In this document: positions 21,879 to 33,124 of the stretch, in pieces
How the letters are laid out: every line of letters starts with the position of its first letter
Position numbering within the stretch: position 1 is the first letter of the stretch
Assembly (NCBI GenBank): GCA_007570785.1
Contig: ML660213.1
Location: 291,295-355,294 of the forward strand
Origin: Antilocapra americana
Lineage: Eukaryota > Chordata > Mammalia > Artiodactyla > Antilocapridae
Direction: 5' to 3'
DNA length: 64,000 nucleotides
Made by a program: the position numbers and the translations under genes
Notes under the pieces: generated by a model
Told to the model about the DNA's origin: nothing
The model's input: the letters and a program-made list of their open reading frames with translations, nothing else
The model's database searches: none

Positions 21879-22905
21879 AATAGTGCCTGAATAGTAGTGT
21901 TGAGAGTTAGCACCCTTGTCTTGTTCCTGTTTTTAGGAGAAATACTTTCAGTTTTTCACCACTGAGAATAATGTTTGCTGTGGGTTTGTTTTATACAGCT
22001 TTTATGTTGAGGTATGTTCCTTCTATGCCTACTTTCTGGAGAGTTTTATTATAAGCGAAAGTTGCTCAGTCGTGTCCGACTCTTTGCAGTCCCATGGACT
22101 ATACAGTCTGTGGAATTCTCCAGACCAGAACACTGGAGTGGGTAGCTGTCCCCTTCTCCAGGAGATCTTCCCAACCCAGGGATCAAACTCACGTCTCCTG
22201 CATTGCACACAGTCTTTACCAGCTGAGCCACAAAGGAAGCCCAAAAATACTGGAGTGGGTAGCCTATCCCTTCTCCAGAAGATATTCCTGACCCAGGAAT
22301 CAAAATGCGGTCTCCTACACTGCAGGCGGATTCCTTACCAGCTGAGCTACCAATGGGTGTTGAATTTTCTCAAAGGCCTTTTCTGCATCTACTGAAATAA
22401 TAATATGGTTTTTATCTTTCAGTTTGTTACTATGGTGTATCACATTGATCAATTTGTGAATATTAAAGAATCACTGTAAGCTTAAAATAAAGCCCATTTG
22501 ATCGTGATGTGTGGTTTGCTAGAATTTTGTTGAGGATTTTTGCATCTATGTTCATCAGTGATATTGGCCTGTAGCTTTCTTTTTTGTGTGAGGCATCTTT
22601 GTCTGGTTTTGGTATCAGAATTATTGTGGCCTCATAGAATGAGTTTGGGAATTTTTCTTCCTCTGCAATTTTCTAGAAGAGTTCGAGTAGGATAGGTGTT
22701 AGCTCTTCTCTAACTTTTTGGTGGAATTCACCTGTGAAGCCATCTGGTCCTGGGCTTTAGCTTTTTGATTACAATTTTAATTTCCATGCTTGTGATTGGT
22801 CTGTTCATATTTTTTATTTCTTCCTGGTTCAGTTTTAGAATGTTATACCTTTCTAAGTATTTGTCCATTTCTTCCAAGTTGTCCATTTTATTGGCATATA
22901 TGAAC
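21879..22905 (-). repeat. L1 LINE ORF2 RT region, antisense
   Basis: Antisense L1 ORF2 reverse-transcriptase region: 'gttagcacccttgtcttg', 'gtatgttccttctatgcc', 'gatattggcctgtagctttc' and 'ccatctggtcctgggcttt'. It is split by a dimeric SINE at 22055-22352. Confidence 0.92.
22055..22352 (-). repeat. Dimeric Bov-tA SINE inside L1
   Basis: One Bov-A body and two tRNA-like heads in minus orientation. The heads end at 'agctgagccacaaaggaag' and 'agctgagctaccaatg'. The internal joint is the same as in the other three dimers. Confidence 0.9.
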
Positions 22906-23103
22906 TTTCTTTTCTTACTCCTAGAATGTATAGACTCTAGGTTCTTTTAAGTAAAAGACATGATGATTTTCTTTTATATTATTGACTTTTAATTCAGGGC
23001 CAGATACATTCTAGATGCTAAATAGTCAAATACATGAGGATATCTTTCTTAATTTTACTATAGTTTTATAAAAACACATTTTATTATGCCTAATAGTATA
23101 TGT

Positions 23104-23379
23104 GCTGCTGCTGCTGCTAAATCGCTTCAGTCGTGTCCGACTCTGTGCGAACCCATAGACGGCAGCCCACCAGGCTCCCCCGTCCCTGGGATTCTCCAGG
23201 CAAGAACACTGGAGTGGGTTCCCATTTTCTTCTCCAGTGCATGAAAGTGAAGAGTGAAAGTGAAGTCACTCAGTCGTGTCCAACTCTTAGCGACCCCATG
23301 GACTGCAGCCTACCAGGCTCCTCCATCCATAGGATTTTCCAGGCAAGAGTGCTGGAGTGGGGTGCCATCGCCTTTTCCC
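23104..23379 (-). repeat. Bov-A2 SINE
   Basis: Minus-strand dimeric Bov-A2, with the (ctg)n tail at the left and two Bov-A monomers joined by 'gcatgaaagtgaagagtg'. It is flanked by the perfect 12-bp duplication AATAGTATATGT at 23092-23103 and 23380-23391. Confidence 0.96.
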
Positions 23380-23391
23380 AATAGTATATGT

Positions 23392-24225
23392 TGTATATAT
23401 TAGTTTAGATTATATAAATATTTCTGAAATACTGAATACCTGAGGGTTATATATGACAACTTTATTTATAAAAGAAAAACAACTCTTTGAGGACTGTTTG
23501 GGGAAGACGCTGATTTTTGCACCCCATAGGCTGCAGGTATATTTAAACTATGAGCACTGTAGGAAGGCCATTTTGGCATAAACACATCTTTCTGTCTGTA
23601 AATATAAAGCTCATCCATTAAAAACTCCTTTATTTTGCTTGAAGAATTTTTGAGAATTATAAATGAGATTTACTGAATGATAGAACATAAAGCCCTGCAT
23701 ATTCCCTACTCTTGTTTAATATTTTATAACAATAAACTTTGGCAACTTATTAAAGAAAAAGCCCCATCAAGTGATTATATTGAGACTTTTGTTTCTGAAG
23801 TATACTTGCAGAAAGTTTTCAAATACACATAATAACTTCTATAGTACCTTGCAGCTATTAATGTTGCGTTTTTCCCCAAATATCACACAATGTATTATTA
23901 AAACAATACAGTTCTAGAAAATACATTTCTTTCTGATCAGAGGTGTGTAAGATGAAAGTATTTGATGTTTTCTGAAGGTTCAAGAACTCTTTGTAAGACC
24001 TGTCCCTCAAGAATTGGGAAGCTTTCAAAGGATATATTGCAGCAAAAGGGAAGGGTAGTTTAATACACAGCCTTCTCATCATATGCTGTGAAAACTGTGA
24101 TGCCAATTTGTGGATATCCAGCTTTGAATTAAAATAACACACTTTTAAAATGATTCTTTCCCTTACAAATACTTACTTAACAGAAATGGAGTATCTAGAA
24201 AATATCCAAGTGACGCCTTGTTCTT
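23392..24225. other. Unique AT-rich DNA, no gene seen
   Basis: A 94-codon minus-strand frame at 23858-24142 has no motif I recognise. No repeats are seen. Confidence 0.5.
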
Positions 24226-24312
24226 GTAGGAACTTCACTTCCCAAACAGACATCAAACCTGGGACCCTGGCAGTGAAAGTGCAGCATCCTAACCACTGAA
24301 CTGCAAGAGAAT
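24226..24312 (-). repeat. CHR-type SINE fragment
   Basis: 'catcaaacctgggaccctgg' followed by 'catcctaaccactgaactgc' is the antisense CHR head. Confidence 0.78.
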
Positions 24313-25475
24313 TCTCAATCCTATTGTTATTTCAGTCAATTGTGTTAGTCGCATCTTATGTATAAACAACAGTCACTGTATATCTTTAACAAAAGAAGAA
24401 ACAAAAATCGGGGCTGTTCTGAGGCTTTAGAGCTGCTGTCATCGGGGCTCACGTCATCACAAGCGTGCTGGACTGGCGGCCAGATGCCCAAATTCCATCA
24501 TTACCACGGTCTTTGCTTCAGTGGTTCAACAGCAAAAGATTGTCACATGTCTTCTCCAGAAACCATAGAGGAAGTATTTGGTCCTCTTCTTTGTCCTTTT
24601 GCAAAGACTTGGAAATTTCCCTCAAAGAAAGCCATTACGATAATAATAAGAAAATATCCTGAAATACCGAATAGTAATACCAAGTCAAATATTTATTCTA
24701 TCAGTGAAGTTTATCCTAAAGTCAGGAATAAAGTTGTAATTTCCCTGTAGATAAGGCTCATCTTCTCTACCTGGAAAATCTAGCCTTTCTAATCTGAGAC
24801 AGAATAGATATTTCCAGAGTCACAACTTGGACCAGCACATAAAGCTTTTAAACATACTTGCTCTATGACAATATTCTACACTCAGCCATTCCTAAATGGT
24901 ACAGACTGTCTCCCATATCTAGTTACTGAAGCAAGAATGAGAAACCATTCTTGGTGCTAAGCATTGTCCCATAACAGAAACCTTCTGATGTCATTACCAT
25001 AACTGCCACATTGTGTCCAGCGGACACAGAGTCAGATGACAGAGATTATTTGGTGTCAAATAGTCTCTGGAGTAAAATTCAAATTTTACTGTTTGAACAG
25101 GGTGCCATATAAATTCCCCAAACTTGTCTATGAGAATTGTACCTTTGGATTTTTCTAAAGGTCTTTTAGGCTTCTTTGTCCTTTTAATCACATAAGTACT
25201 AAGTTCTAACAACTGATAGGCATGTGGAGAATGAAGGATGCTTGCAGGCCAAATTCCTATATAACCCAAGCTCCCAAGCCCTTCAGTCACTATTGAGATG
25301 CCACCTAACTCTTATTTACAAACTTTTAAAGTGTGCATTCTTCTTACAGTTTAGCTTTGTTTTTTCATCCCAGTAAAGCATTTCTTAATCACAATCTACT
25401 ACAGAATATGTTTGTTAGAGATTTGACTAGCAAGTGTCAGGTATTTTTTTTTTCTTCTGATCACTTGTTTCACTG
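24313..25475. other. Longest repeat-free stretch of the middle, no gene shown
   Basis: It holds a 130-codon plus-strand frame (24358-24750) with no recognisable domain and no biased composition. In AT-rich DNA of this length a few frames of this size are expected by chance. A T run at 25447-25455 precedes a SINE. Confidence 0.45.
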
Positions 25476-25690
25476 GGGCTTCCCAGGTGGCTTAGTGGTG
25501 AGGAACCCATCCACCAGTGCAGGAAACACAGATTTGATCTCTGGGTTAGAAAGACCCTCTGAAGCGGGAAATGGCAATCATTCCAGTATCCTTGCCTGGG
25601 CAATCCCATGGACAGAGGAGCCTGGTGGGCTACAGTCCATGGGATTGCAAAGAGTCGGACACAACTTAGTGACTGAGCAAGCAAGCAAGT
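25476..25690 (+). repeat. Bov-tA SINE
   Basis: Plus-strand, full-length: 'gcttcccaggtggcttagtg' to 'cacaacttagtgactgagc', with an (agca)n tail. Confidence 0.94.
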
Positions 25691-26080
25691 GGTTTTACTA
25701 TATATTAACATATATTTATGCAGATATGGCATAGGTCAATGGAGAATGAATTCCATGTATTAGGCTAATACCTATGAAAACCATCCCCAGACATTAGAGA
25801 CCTAACACACTGGAAATGTTTAGCTCACATTACAGTGCATCATTGTGGGTGGTTTTCCATTTTGGCTCCTTTCAAGTGCGGCTCTGACATCCCTGAATGT
25901 TAGCATTCTCTCCTATACCTTCAGCATTTTATGGGAAGATGAGGGAAAGAGTGTGGAGAAGCACATGAGAGGTTTTGCTGGGGTCCAGCCCCAGCGGGGT
26001 CCGGGGGTCTTGAGGGATGGGTGGCGTCAGCGGAAGAAGAACTGAGCTGAGTCGATGTGTGGTGATGGAGCAGTCTCTCG

Positions 26081-26086
26081 TTTATT
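26081..26086 (-). promoter_or_regulatory. LTR polyadenylation signal
   Basis: AATAAA on the minus strand, 15 bp downstream of the TATA box. This spacing suits a short-R class II LTR. Confidence 0.6.
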
Positions 26087-26101
26087 GTTGTTGGTTTACA
26101 G

Positions 26102-26108
26102 TTTTATA
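26102..26108 (-). promoter_or_regulatory. LTR TATA box
   Basis: TATAAAA on the minus strand inside the solo LTR, about 950 bp from its U3 start. It would direct transcription leftwards. Activity is unknown. Confidence 0.6.
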
Positions 26109-27068
26109 GCCAAAAGACATCCCCATTACATCAGTACATCACCTATCATTCTATATAATTTTTTGTTTTCTACCTCTCATAGCAACCTTATATTGAGTTC
26201 ATTCCCCAAACTATCATGAAACATTCCCTTTGCAGAAGTCAGATTTTTGTGTAATTAGATTTAACAATAGTATGTTTACCATTTGAATGTCTTCAGTAAC
26301 TTCATTCAATCATGATAAGTACATCAACCTAAGTAGAAAGGTTACATTTCTCTTATCAGGTACAACTATGTAGAAGCTAGAGGGAAGGGCTTAAGCTTGA
26401 GACTGTTTATTCTAGTAACCTACTCCAGTTCTTACAGAAGAGGAGAGAGGACAAAGAGACAGTTTAGAGAGAGGAAAGAGGACTAAGAGACAGTCAAGCA
26501 GCACTGCTTTAGCAATAAAACCCTATTAACCTTATAACTACTATAATGAATTCCTATGTCTACATTATCCTAAAGCAATCAATATCTCCAACTATGCTGG
26601 CCACAGTTATGAGCATTCCTAAGTCTCAATCGAGCCTGATTTCTTCAAGGAAGAGAGCCTCCTCCGTATGAGGCTCCTCACCCAAGTATGAGCCTTTCTG
26701 GTGGTGGCCTTGCCATGACCCCCAGAGAACTCTTGGTAAACTCCCCAGTAATTAGTAGGAGGAGTAGTAACCTATTTAAATGTCCCTTTCATTCCTCCTT
26801 AGCCCCCAGGGAAGGTGATCCACCTTCCAGATCCTCTGGTCGATAAGGTCTGGGGGGGATTATCTCAGGATGAATTCTTTCCAACTGTGACTGACCTACT
26901 GAGATGAGTGAATGTTCCGAGCATGGACAGAACTTCCAAGAAAAATACCAGGGTGGGGCTTGCCCAGGATGCCCCGATAAAGAAAGTCAGCTTTGCAATT
27001 TCTTTCTTAGTCTCGTGACCTTGTCATCCAAACAAGGGGGCATCCTGACGGCTCCCAGCAAGGTTTTC

Positions 27069-27505
27069 ATGGGCCAAGGTTGGAAGTGGCCAAACATTAC
27101 TCCATTCTCATTCTGTTAGCTACTACTCAGCTACATAGCCCTACCCAACTGGGAGGGAGGGAGGGGAAGGTAGTCTAGTTGTGTAATAACCTTTCCAGAG
27201 GAAATGAGTTTGATAAAGCACTAGCCAGGCTCTGCTACAGTCATCTAGACAGACCAGCATTTAAGAGCCTTTCTGTTACTGCTCCTTGAAACTTTAATCA
27301 AAACCTATGATGCTCTCTCAACAACAAGCACTTCCAGTTAATTAATTTTTAAAACTACTCCTTTAAACATTTCTATGAATTATCAAGCATTCCTATTTTC
27401 AGGAAGATAAAGAGCCTCATGGAAATATATACTGTCTTCTCTTTGACCCTTCAGCCGCAGGGGTCTTGTAATACCAAATCCTCAAATCCAGCTCTGAAAA
27501 TCGTG
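27069..27505. other. Unique DNA flanking the LTR
   Basis: No gene or named repeat is recognised. Confidence 0.5.
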
Positions 27506-27517
27506 GCTCTCTTGACA

Positions 27518-27618
27518 GCTGTGCTGTTCAGTCACCCAGTCATGTCTGATCCTTTGGGACCCCATGGACTGTAGCCCACCAGGCTCCTCTGTCCATGGGA
27601 TTGCCCAGGCAAGATATA
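27518..27618 (-). repeat. Bov-tA 3' body, 5'-truncated
   Basis: Minus-strand Bov-A body only. It is flanked by near-identical GCTCTCTTGACA (27506-27517) and GCTCTTTGACA (27619-27629). Confidence 0.85.
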
Positions 27619-27666
27619 GCTCTTTGACATGCATTTTCTCAAAATATGATGCTTTACCTCTATCTA

Positions 27667-27935
27667 CTGCTGCTGCTGCTGCTGCTAAGTCGCTTCAGTC
27701 GTGTCCGACTCTGTGCAACCCCATAGACGGCAGCCCACCAAGCTCCTCCATCCCTGGCAAGAACACTGGAGTGGGTTGCCATTTCCTTCTCCAATGCATG
27801 AAAGTGAAAAGTGAAAGTGAAGTTGCTCAGTCATGTCCAACTCTTCACGACCCCGTGGACTGCAGCCTACCAGGCTCCTCCATCCATGGGGTTTTCCAGG
27901 CAAGAGTACTAGAGTGGGGTGTCATTGCCTTCTCC
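27667..27935 (-). repeat. Bov-A2 SINE
   Basis: Minus-strand Bov-A2 dimer with a (ctg)n tail. It is flanked by the perfect 13-bp duplication TTACCTCTATCTA at 27654-27666 and 27936-27948. Confidence 0.96.
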
Positions 27936-27948
27936 TTACCTCTATCTA

Positions 27949-28631
27949 ATCAGGGTATAATTTATTCTATTCTATGACTACAGAGAATGTATTTGGCTTA
28001 GCGAATACAGAGCTGTTTAGGATAATCAGTACCTGTTTAATAATAATCATTTAAATTATTTATCTAAGGCATGACACCCTCTAGGACTATGGTCAACATT
28101 ATCTTGGACAGTACTGTGTGGCTCGAGGCAGTCACATTCCACTTGACCTCCAGGGAGGAGAGCTCTCCTTCCCTCAGTCTTTCCTTCCACTTCCCTGCCC
28201 TGAGCTATGCCCCAGTTAAGCCTGATGTGCATAAATTTGGAGATGCCCTTGGGATATTAACTTTAGAAGTGAGATGAGTGCTCATGTGTGTTTGTGTGTG
28301 GTGTGCTTGGGGGGCAAAGAGTGAGCGTTTACTTTTATGTCATAATGTATGAGTAGAAATGATGCCCCGAAGCCTTCTTAAGCCTAGTGCTCACTGGATT
28401 AGTAAAATGTTTAAATATATTACAGCTAATCAGTATCAATACATTGGTCTTTGTGCATCTTCTTATTCCGGCCGTAACGTCTACATTGCATCTTGCTTAT
28501 ACATATAATAGTGTTGATTTCTTGAGAATATTCCAGCTTCTTAGTCATATACAAATATCTACATGAGCCTATGAAGTTTTAACCCTTATGACTGCTTGTT
28601 ATTTCTTTATTTTATACCTCTGTGTGCATGT
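27949..28631. other. Unique DNA, no gene seen
   Basis: 28060-28280 is GC-balanced with a 68-codon frame of no recognisable family. The rest is AT-rich. Confidence 0.45.
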
Positions 28632-28850
28632 GGGTTAAGTTGGTTTAGTCATGTCTGACTCTGATACACTATGGACCGTAGCCTACCAGGCTACCCTGTC
28701 CATGGGATTCTCTAGGCAAGAATACTGGCGTGCATTGTCATGCCCTCCTCCTGGGGATCTTTTCCAACCCAGGGATCAAACCCACATCTATTGCATCTCC
28801 TGCATTAGCACACAGGTTGTTTACCACTGGCACTACCTGGGAAGCCCATG
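28632..28850 (-). repeat. Bov-tA SINE
   Basis: Minus-strand Bov-tA with 'gtagcctaccaggctaccc' at the left and the tRNA head ending 'ctacctgggaagccc' at the right. Confidence 0.9.
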
Positions 28851-29033
28851 TTATAGCTGTACTTAACAGCAAGACTACACATTCTTCTTCCATTTTTCCT
28901 TTCCAGATCTCACCAATTATTGAGAATTTCAACCTTTAAGCTGACATGACCCTACAACTGCAGAGCCATTTTAATGTTTTGACCTAGCATCTCTCCCAGG
29001 TTTCCTTGATTAGAACTAAATCTTTGGCAGGTG

Positions 29034-29036
<3 letters not shown>

Positions 29037-29082
<46 letters not shown>

Positions 29083-29120
29083 TCGCACTCTCGCTCTCGC
29101 TCTCACTCTCTCTCTCTTTT
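29037..29120 (+). repeat. (CT)n-(GC)n-(CT)n compound microsatellite
   Basis: A CT run of about 32 bp, then GCGCGCGCGCGC, then imperfect CTCGCT/CTCACT units. The alternating GC core is unusual in a CpG-poor region. Confidence 0.95.
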
Positions 29121-29133
29121 TCTTTTTCACATT

Positions 29134-29211
29134 GCTATTTCCATGTAACTTTCTGAAAACATATGTTTTGGGCTATTTCCATGTAACTTTCTGAAAACAT
29201 ATGTTTTGGGC
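29134..29211 (+). repeat. 38-bp perfect tandem duplication
   Basis: The unit beginning 'gctatttccatgtaac' and ending 'tatgttttgg' occurs twice in direct succession (29134-29171 and 29172-29209) with no mismatch. Confidence 0.97.
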
Positions 29212-29484
29212 TAAGGATTTTCAGCAGTTTTTCTGGATACTCTGCTAAATAATTTTATATTACATGACCACCCTGCCAAAAGAGCTACCTACCTAAGGTG
29301 GTGTCCCCAACTGTACTAAAGATATATGTTTGAAAGAGACATATGGATTATTGAAAATTCCAAATGGTGTCCTTACCAGTAGACATATTTTTGTCGTTGG
29401 GAAATAAAAAGATTAAGAGGCAACAATTATGAATGCCCATTATTAAATGTTCACTTTTTTTTTTTACTAGAATTTAATTTCATC

Positions 29485-29712
29485 CAGACTTTCCAGATGG
29501 CACAGGTGGCAAAGAACCTGCCTCCCAATGCAGGAGGCATAAAGAGACACAGGTTCAATCCCTGGGTTAGGGTGATCCCCTGGAGGAAGGCATTGCAAAC
29601 CCACTCCAGTATTCTTGCCTGGTGAATCCCATGGATGAAGGAGCCTGGCAGGTGACAGTCCATTAGGTCACAAAGAGTTGGACCTGACTGAAGGACTTAG
29701 CATGCACACATT
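29485..29712 (+). repeat. Bov-tA SINE
   Basis: Plus-strand, diverged full-length Bov-tA from 'actttccagatggcacag' to 'ctgaaggacttagcatgc'. It has about 10 extra bp in the head ('ataaagagac'). Confidence 0.9.
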
Positions 29713-29904
29713 TATACAGTTTTATTGTTGTTGATCATGGGGCTATGTTTGATTAAAAATTATTTTACAATATCTCTACTGGATTTTATTCTCCTTGTAA
29801 ACAGGCTTTAGTCTTCACTAGCTCTTTAAAAGCACCTTGTCAAGCCTATATATAATGCCTATCCTTAGCCACATTGGACCTGTCTCTCCACCATGCCTTC
29901 AGTA

Positions 29905-30070
29905 AACTACTGCAGTGAGCCTGCATCAGAACTGCCAGGAGGACTTGGAACCTGGGCTGCAGGGCACTACCCCCAGTTTCTGATTGTTAGGTTTGAAGTG
30001 GGGTTGAGAATTTACATTTCCTACAGGCTCCCAGGTGATTCTGATACTGCTGATTTGGGACCTCATGGTG
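29905..30070 (+). repeat. MER5-type hAT-Charlie MITE
   Basis: 'gcatcagaactgccaggagg', 'cccccagtttctgattg', 'gagaatttacatttcc' and 'ctcccaggtgattctgatac' follow the MER5A order on the plus strand. Confidence 0.75.
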
Positions 30071-30471
30071 AGATTCAGTGTGCCTCCTACCTCATACTGT
30101 TTGCCAATTTTCACAGCTAGAGCCACTTAACTCACACGTGTTAATTCTGCACCATGCAGGCAGAAAGGAATACGGGCCTTTAATTAGTTCAGTATGAGGT
30201 GATTTTAGGGCAGATTTGTCCTGGGTAGCAGAGCCTAGCCTTTGCTGAGTCTTCCAGCTCCTACACTTCATCCCTTCCTAAATTCTTTGCTGGACACACT
30301 GTTTCCTCTGGGACTAGGACACTTTGGCTTCCCTTGCTCCATGCCTTCTGAAAGCTAAAGATGAGCAGGTAAGCTCACTTCCTGCATCCAGGAATCTACC
30401 TGGTTGCGTTATGGACATTTGTGACCGTGTTCACCTTGCAGCGTTGGTTGCCTTTGCTGGTTTCTTTCCAT
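30071..30471. other. Unique DNA, no gene seen
   Basis: No named repeat and no gene signal. Confidence 0.5.
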
Positions 30472-30482
30472 TGCTCGTTGTT

Positions 30483-30755
30483 TTTTTTTTTTTTTAGTTT
30501 TGCCATACAATGACATGATATCACCATGGGTTTACATATGCTCCCCCTCCAGAACCCCCCTCCCTCCTCCCTCCCCCCAGGAAATCTCGTTGCACCAGCC
30601 CCGAGCATCAATCCTGAGCTGGCGATTGATTACACATATGATAATTAACATGTTTCAATGCCATTCTCCCATATCATCCCACCCTTGCCCTCATCCACAG
30701 AGTCCACGAGTCTATTCTATACATCTGCGTTCCTTTTGCTGTCTCGCATGCTGGG
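30483..30755 (-). repeat. Young L1 LINE 3' tail
   Basis: Minus-strand, 5'-truncated ruminant L1 with a pure poly-T at the left. It is flanked by the perfect 11-bp duplication TGCTCGTTGTT at 30472-30482 and 30756-30766. The intact tail and duplication indicate a recent insertion. It is the same subfamily as 6096-6282. Confidence 0.95.
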
Positions 30756-30766
30756 TGCTCGTTGTT

Positions 30767-31835
30767 AAGACTGTTCAGTTTGCCTTTCCTGTGCCGTTGT
30801 CCTGGGCCTGACCTCAAACACTCCAGGCTACCTTCTTCTCTGCTTTTCAAACACAGGGTGATTTACTCAGTGGAACACCACTGTCGCTGTTTCTATGACC
30901 GCTACAGGTCATAGCCCCTACAGGTTAAACTGCCCCCACCTAACTGTGACCAATTGAGACTAACTGTGACTCTTAACTTTACCAACTGCTATTTTTTCTG
31001 ATTTCCTTATCACCACTAATGTGCTTTTACAACACTGTGTCGAGTGAATTCTTGCTGACAGTGTCAACTATTGCCAAAAACCTATGATTCTGCAGGAACT
31101 CAGAATCTATATACATCTCACGTTTGTTGTTTCTTGGTATATCTTTTGCATAAGGTCTTTTCAACTCTGTCGGCATACCAGAGGAATATTTCTTCATGCT
31201 TTTGGTCATGAACTTATGCAGACTTGTATGACAGGTGCCCTGAGGGTCCAAGGTGGGTGAGTACCACTCAAGTTGAATGAAAAATTTTAGATGCTTAATG
31301 TAATGCTAGTCCACAGTAGGTGACCATCCAAACATTTTCATCAGCATTTCTTGTGGAGAAAAAGTTGAAGGTGCGTAAGACTGAGTGAACTAACTTTACC
31401 CCAGAGCTTCAGAGGTGGGTGGGGCCAGCAGTACTGGTCTGGACAGTGCTCAGTGAATGGCCTGGTTGCCAGAAACTCATCCCTGAAGGAGCAGGACTCC
31501 AGCCGGTGACTGAGTCCACGAGTCAGGTCCAACCATTGCAGCGAGGGGGCTAATAAGACATACCCAGAGTGTCAGAACTTCAGTCTAGGATGCCTACATA
31601 GAGTATAGGACTACGGTCCCTAAAATAGGAAACAGATATATTCACCTGAGGACCCAGGTGAACAGGCTGTTACTCATAAGCAGTGCTACAGAAAGAATAT
31701 GGATTCTAGACCCCAAGTGGGCTTTGTGTGACCTTGGGTAACTTTACCCTCACAGAGTCTTCCCAAGAAAATGAACATATATGTCCAGTTTCTAAATAGA
31801 GGACTGAAAGGATGGATACTTAATTAAGTGGTAGT
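30767..31835. other. Unique DNA, no gene seen
   Basis: GC-balanced in places (31360-31560) but with no recognisable coding motif or repeat. Confidence 0.45.
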
Positions 31836-31851
31836 TTATTTTGTTTATCAT

Positions 31852-32063
31852 AGGCTTACTTGGTGGCTTAGACGGTAAAGAACTTGCCTGTAATGTAGGA
31901 AACCCCAGCTCTATTCCCAGGTCGGGAAGATCCTCTGGAGAAAGAAATGGCTATCCACTCCAGTATTCTTGCCTGGAGGATCCCATGGACAGAGGAACCT
32001 GGCGAGCTATAGTCCATGGGGCACAAAGAGTCAGACATGACTGAGCAACTTTCACTTCACTTT
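31852..32063 (+). repeat. Bov-tA SINE
   Basis: Plus-strand full-length Bov-tA. It is flanked by a 16-bp duplication with two mismatches at 31836-31851 and 32064-32079. Confidence 0.93.
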
Positions 32064-32741
32064 TTATTATGTTTATTATTGAGGGAATCATATTCTTATG
32101 TACGCCTATGGACCTCAGGGCTGCTCCAGGTTCTTTGAATTCAGACCCAATCGATTAGACAGTTGGGAAGCTAGTGTAGTACCTTGTCCAAGGATATGAG
32201 CAGAAGGAAGTAGGCATGCTCAAAGTATAAGTGCTATTTTGACTAGTATAAGGTTGTACCTCATTGTAGTTTTGATTTGCATTTATCTAACAATCAGTGA
32301 TGTTGAGCTTCTTTTCATGTATCCATCTGTATGTCTTCCTTGAACAGATGTCTGTTTAGGTCTCTGTCCACTTTTGAGTGAGTTGTTTCATTTTTTATAT
32401 CGAGCTGCATGAGCTGTTTTTATATTTTGGAGATTAATCTCTTGTTAGTTGCTTCCTTTGCAAATATTGAGTTGGCCAAAAATGTGGTATGGAAATACTT
32501 TCTCCCTTTATGAGGGTTGTCTTTTCATCTTGTTTGGTTTCCTTTGATATGCAAAAGATTTTAAGTTCGATTAGTTCCCATTTGTTTATATTTTCATTAC
32601 TCTAAGAGGTGGGTCAAAAAGATCTTGCTGTGATTTATGTCAGAGTATTCTGCCTTTGTTTTCCACTGAGTTTTATAGTGTCTGGTCTTATATTTAGGTC
32701 TTTAATCCATTTTGAGTTTATTTCTGTGTATGGTATTAGGG

Positions 32742-32858
32742 TTGGAGAAGGAAATAGGCAACCCACTCCAGTATTCTTGTGTGGGAAATCCCTTGGACAG
32801 AGGAGCCTGGTGGTCTAGAGTCTATAGGATTGCAAAGGATGCAACCCCATCCCTTAAC
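32742..32858 (+). repeat. Bov-tA SINE, truncated, inside L1
   Basis: A SINE body without most of the tRNA head, inserted in L1. It is flanked by a 12-bp duplication with one mismatch: atggtattaggg at 32730-32741 and atggtgttaggg at 32859-32870. Confidence 0.93.
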
Positions 32859-33124
32859 ATGGTGTTAGGGACTGTTCTAATTTCATTCTTTTACATATAG
32901 CTGCCCAGTTTTCCCAGAAACACTTATTGAAGAGGCTGTCTTCATTGTATATTCTTGCCTCCTTTGTCATAAATTAATGAACCATGGGTGCATGGGTTTA
33001 GTCTACAAACAAATGTTGGAGAGGATTTCCACTGTTGGTGGAAATGTAAACTGATATAGCCACTAAGGGGAATAGTATGCATGTTCCTTAAAAAACTAAA
33101 AAAAAAACAAAAAAAAACTACTAT

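Larger units (their letters stand above)
25976..27062 (-). mobile_element. Class II ERV (betaretrovirus-like) solo LTR
   Basis: A 1,087-bp solo LTR. It starts TGCTGGGG and ends CTCCCAGCA, so the terminal inverted repeat is TGCTGGG/CCCAGCA. It is flanked by the perfect 6-bp target duplication AGGTTT at 25970-25975 and 27063-27068. Read on the minus strand, U3 runs from 27062 and a TATAAAA box (26102-26108) is followed by AATAAA (26081-26086), then a U5 of about 100 bp ends in CA. A poly-A signal this close to the TATA box implies a very short R region, as in betaretroviruses. No gag, pol or env is present. It is well preserved and therefore fairly young. Confidence 0.88.

Noticed and set aside
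24358..24750. 130-codon plus-strand frame in repeat-free DNA as a gene
   Set aside because: No recognisable motif and no clear splice or promoter context. A handful of frames this long are expected by chance in 64 kb of AT-rich DNA read in six frames.
25970..27068. A full provirus around the class II LTR
   Set aside because: The target duplication directly flanks a single LTR. No second LTR or internal genes are in the neighbourhood.
23104..27935. Repeated near-identical units resembling a CRISPR-like or satellite array
   Set aside because: They are dispersed Bov-A2 and Bov-tA SINEs, each with its own target duplication and irregular spacing.
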